Assembly (NCBI GenBank): GCA_028564675.1
Contig: JAOVVO010000168.1
Coordinates: 1-64,000, forward strand
Origin: Onchocerca lupi
Taxonomy: Eukaryota > Nematoda > Chromadorea > Rhabditida > Onchocercidae
Length of the DNA stretch: 64,000 nt
Direction of reading: 5' to 3'
The position numbers and the translations under genes are program-made. The notes beneath the pieces were generated by a model that had not been told where the DNA came from, did no database searches, and saw only the letters and a program-made list of their open reading frames with translations. This document shows, piece by piece, positions 60,918 to 64,000 of this stretch. The first letter of the stretch is position 1. Every line of letters starts with the position of its first letter.

Positions 60918-63352
60918 ATGGAAGGAATGAAAAAATCTGAATCGTCGTCTTCAGAAGACGTTGCTTCCAATAGCATTACCGCCACAATTATCGTTTTGGG
61001 GATGGCAGGATCCGGCAAGAGTGCTTTTGTTCAGGTTTCTCTTTTTTATTAACAAATTTTCTCTCAATTTTTTACTCTTTGGAAATTTTTGCAGTTTCTG
61101 GCGTCTAATTTTTTTTTCTTATTTTTATATGCTAAGAAATGGGTTGTTGATAAAGTCCTTAATTTTGAATACCGACACATTTTTTTCTAAATATATTAAT
61201 TTTTTAAAATTATTTGAGCGTGTAGCAGCGCGTTTGCGTCAACAAAATATTGCACCGTATTTGGTAAATTTGGATCCAGCTGTTACGACAATTCCATATG
61301 CGGCAAATATTGATATTCGAGATACGGTGAAATACAAGCAAGTGATGAATGAATATCACTTAGGCCCCAATGGTGCCATAATGACTTGTCTAAATCTTAT
61401 ATGTACTAGATTTAATCAAGTTTGTTTCTTTTTTTTTTTCTCATTTGAAAACGTAGTAGTTATCGCTCATCTTCATTTTCGAACATTGTAATGGTCGGTT
61501 TCTAAAAATAAGAAAGTACTGAATGGAAAAAATTCGCTCTATAATAATTCACTTTTAATTTGTAATTTGTTCTTCAAGAATTCAGTTCACTGTTCATGAA
61601 TGAAGCAGATACGATTATAAAATACTATAAAATTATAAAATAAACGATTATAAAATAATATACTATTTGTTTCAGTACCATGCAAATTGAAAAATGATTT
61701 CTGTCCAGTTATTTCATTTGCTTTACTTCAGTTCGAATTTACTTTTGCTGTTATAGTCGAAATTGATGGAAATAGAAGAGCCTTATGTGTTTCAGGTAGT
61801 GAATTTCATAAAATCTCGATCGAAACAGTGTCCTTATTGTTTATTTGATACGCCCGGTCAAATCGAAGCTTTCACATGGTCGGCTTCCGGATCGATCATT
61901 ACTGATTCATTAGCTTCTTCATTTCCAACATTGATAGCTTTTATCGTTGATTCGGTACGCGCGGCGAATCCCACAACATTCATGTCGAACATGCTTTATG
62001 CATGCTCAATTCTATATCGAACAAAACTACCATTTATTGTTGTTTTAAATAAGGTTATTTTTCATCATACTTACTTCTGATGGAGGTGTTGCTATCGATT
62101 ATGCTGTGCTATTGAGTGGTCAATTTTTCGAGGGAATTACGATAGGCATAATTTATAGCGGCAAAAGTTGTTGAACTGCTATAAAAATGATTATAAAGTT
62201 TGATTTGACTGATGCAATTTTTTTTTTTTATTTTTATTTATCCATTTTATTTTTTTGGTAAATTATTAAACAGTAGGGAAGTCAGCAGTTTCATTTTGGA
62301 TTTACTGCATTCTAATCGCTGTCATAAAAGTTATTCATCGTGATATAAAACAAATTGCAGGCAGATATAATAAAGCCAACATTTGCAACGAAATGGATGA
62401 ATGATTTCGAAAGTTTTCAAGAAGCGCTGGATCAAAATTCCACTTCATATATGAATGATTTAACCAGATCTATAAGTCTTGTACTTGATCAGTTCTATCA
62501 AAATCTGGCCACCGTCTCAGGTTTATTAAGATTTCTCAAATATATAACAAACTTTAAAATATTGAGTTTGGCTCATAGTTTTAGAAAAAAATGCAATATC
62601 TATATTAAAAACATGGTTTATTTAGTGGGCGTCTCTCATCTCTTTTGTAAAATAATTAATGTAGCGAACATCTTGACAATTATTAGGAAAACTTAAAAAA
62701 GCTTTAAATTCATTATATGGAGATTGCATCTTTCTTTTTTCAAAAGAAAAAGATTCAAAATTCTTTCAAAAAAATTTCGAAAAAAAGTTCTATATTATTT
62801 CAGTTTCGTCGTTGACTGGTGAAGGAATCGATGACTTTTTGAAATTAACGCAGGATTGTGTCAAACAATATTTCGAGGTCTATCGTCCATTATATGACAA
62901 ATTATTGAAAGAAAAGGTTGTATTCTGCTCTTTATTTCAATTAAAAATGCAGCTTTGATTGTTTTGTCAGGATTTTTTGTATTTTGAAAATTTAAATGTT
63001 TTGGAATTGTTTCAACTGTCGCAAATTTGTAAAAATGTTGAATATCGAGTTCTTTTTGCTTTTTACTTACTGGCTTTGTGAGATTTTCATATTTTAATCT
63101 CAATAGGAATTTTCGAAAATGCCATAATGTTTACCATTCCATATTTTCAAAATAATTTTTTGTATTTTAAATTAAATATATTTTTAGACTGATTCATTAG
63201 CGAAGGAAACAGCAGAAAGTTTGGAAAAGTTATCCATGGGAAAAGAAGTTTGCGACTTGGCACCTGTTTTAGAAACTGCTCCAAAAATTGAAAAAATACA
63301 CATAGGGGGAGTGGAACAAGAAAATTCAGAAGATGCTATGTTGCCACGATAA
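60918..63352 (+). CDS. GPN1: GPN-loop GTPase 1 (GPN1/XAB1), complete
   Basis: GPN1 is a cytoplasmic GTPase needed for assembly and nuclear import of RNA polymerase II, acting with GPN3. Six exons (60918-61034, 61219-61419, 61757-62053, 62361-62520, 62804-62916, 63188-63352) join in phase to 350 residues; human GPN1 has 374. Visible motifs are the P-loop GMAGSGKS at residues 29-36, the switch region NLDPAV, the family-defining Gly-Pro-Asn insertion in LGPNGAIMT, G3 DTPGQIEAFTWSASG, FMSNMLYACSILYRTKLPFI, and the G4 site NKAD formed across the third intron. The C-terminus is short and acidic (EQENSEDAM). Serine replaces the common threonine after the P-loop lysine, a conservative change that still can bind magnesium. 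GPN2 and GPN3 lack the FTWSASG and LACSILYRT-like wording, so GPN1 is preferred. The start ATG lies in the first exon just before an acidic serine stretch. Confidence 0.96.
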
Positions 63353-63392
63353 CTAGTACAGAATTCATGGAGAATCATTCAATTATTCGATG

Positions 63393-63398
63393 AATAAA
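63393..63398 (+). terminator. GPN1 poly(A) signal AATAAA
   Basis: AATAAA lies 41 bases after the stop codon, a normal distance for a nematode gene. Confidence 0.7.
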
Positions 63399-64000
63399 AG
63401 AAATACCTGAATATTTTGATGCTTCATATTTACCAGAGATTTGAAATTAAACAAAGATAAAAAAGTTGTTTCTATCAAAGTTTTTATAGATACTTTTGTT
63501 ATGTCTTTCTTAAGCAAGATTTCTTTTTTTTGATGGAGACTAAAAATATCTGCCTCTGCTCTTTAATGATCAGCAGTCGAAAAAACTTGTGCATCAAGAG
63601 TTCTGAATATCTTTTTTTTCTAAACATCAAAAAATTCTGTTTGACCTTCATTATTTCCTGATTTACTTTTGATTAACTGTTTAGTTTTTTTAACCAGCAA
63701 ATCAAGAGTTTTGTTGGCAGAAATTTTTTGCAATTAATTTCATTATATTTCTTGTTTATTTGGATATTTCTGTTTGTCTATCCACATCAATACTTTTGTT
63801 GTTTTGAATGAGATCATTTTTGTGGAAGTCCACGCTATTGAATTTTCTAAATAAATTTTATTTTATTCATTTTGTTATCTGTAAAGCGTTTAATAGTATA
63901 AAAATTCCTTGTTATGCTGACTTTTTTTGATTTCTTTTGATTATGGGATACTTGTCCAAGTGTTATTGGAAGTGTCTCTTTTACCAATGGAAGAAATTGA
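63399..64000. other. 3' flank of GPN1, nothing recognised
   Basis: A+T-rich sequence without an open frame or repeat of note. Confidence 0.6.

Overview
This window is nuclear DNA of a nematode, most likely a spirurid or filarial parasite (clade III). The evidence is the very high A+T content, genes broken into many exons of 60 to 340 bases separated by introns of roughly 50 to 900 bases with TTTCAG-type acceptors, and a set of metazoan housekeeping genes whose proteins read cleanly once spliced. The genus cannot be fixed from this sequence alone. All gene models below were built by hand from splice sites and phase. Open reading frames inside introns and on opposite strands were set aside as shadows.

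Layout. 1-5016 is non-coding 3' flank with a possible reverse-transcriptase relic. 5017-10090 (minus) is the DEAH helicase DHX15/Prp43 in 15 exons. 10091-15229 has no confident gene. 15230-18880 is a decayed Helitron with a dead helicase, followed by more Helitron ends and a candidate orphan exon near 19.6 kb. 23642-30670 (plus) is a TMEM132-family neural adhesion protein whose first exon was not found. 31603-32685 (plus) is a candidate unrecognised gene with a C-terminal membrane segment. 33100-38930 (minus) is RBM26/27 in 16 exons. 43190-43541 is a Helitron end abutting the stop codon of a C2H2 zinc-finger gene (43542-46936, minus). 50702-55217 (plus) is a GALNT11-like polypeptide GalNAc-transferase. 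56114-60049 (minus) is an RPA1-type single-stranded DNA binding protein. 60918-63352 (plus) is the GTPase GPN1.

The most striking observation is the 56114-60049 gene. By phase-compatible splicing its first exon encodes a BRCA2-type BRC motif (FVTASGKGIAVSEKALQKAR, then LFEQ) joined through a linker to three RPA1 OB folds with the zinc ribbon, while RPA1's usual N-terminal OB domain is missing. This looks like a natural BRC-RPA1 fusion, that is, a RAD51-binding peptide carried on a single-strand binding platform. A cDNA is needed to prove the junction, because one splice phase relies on a second-choice donor.

The genes do not form an operon. DHX15, RBM26 and the zinc-finger gene stand alone on the minus strand. 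The BRC-RPA1 gene and GPN1 are divergent with 868 bases between start codons. GALNT and BRC-RPA1 are convergent. The functions represented are RNA processing (DHX15, RBM26), DNA repair and replication (BRC-RPA1), RNA polymerase II assembly (GPN1), secretory-pathway glycosylation (GALNT) and neuronal adhesion (TMEM132).
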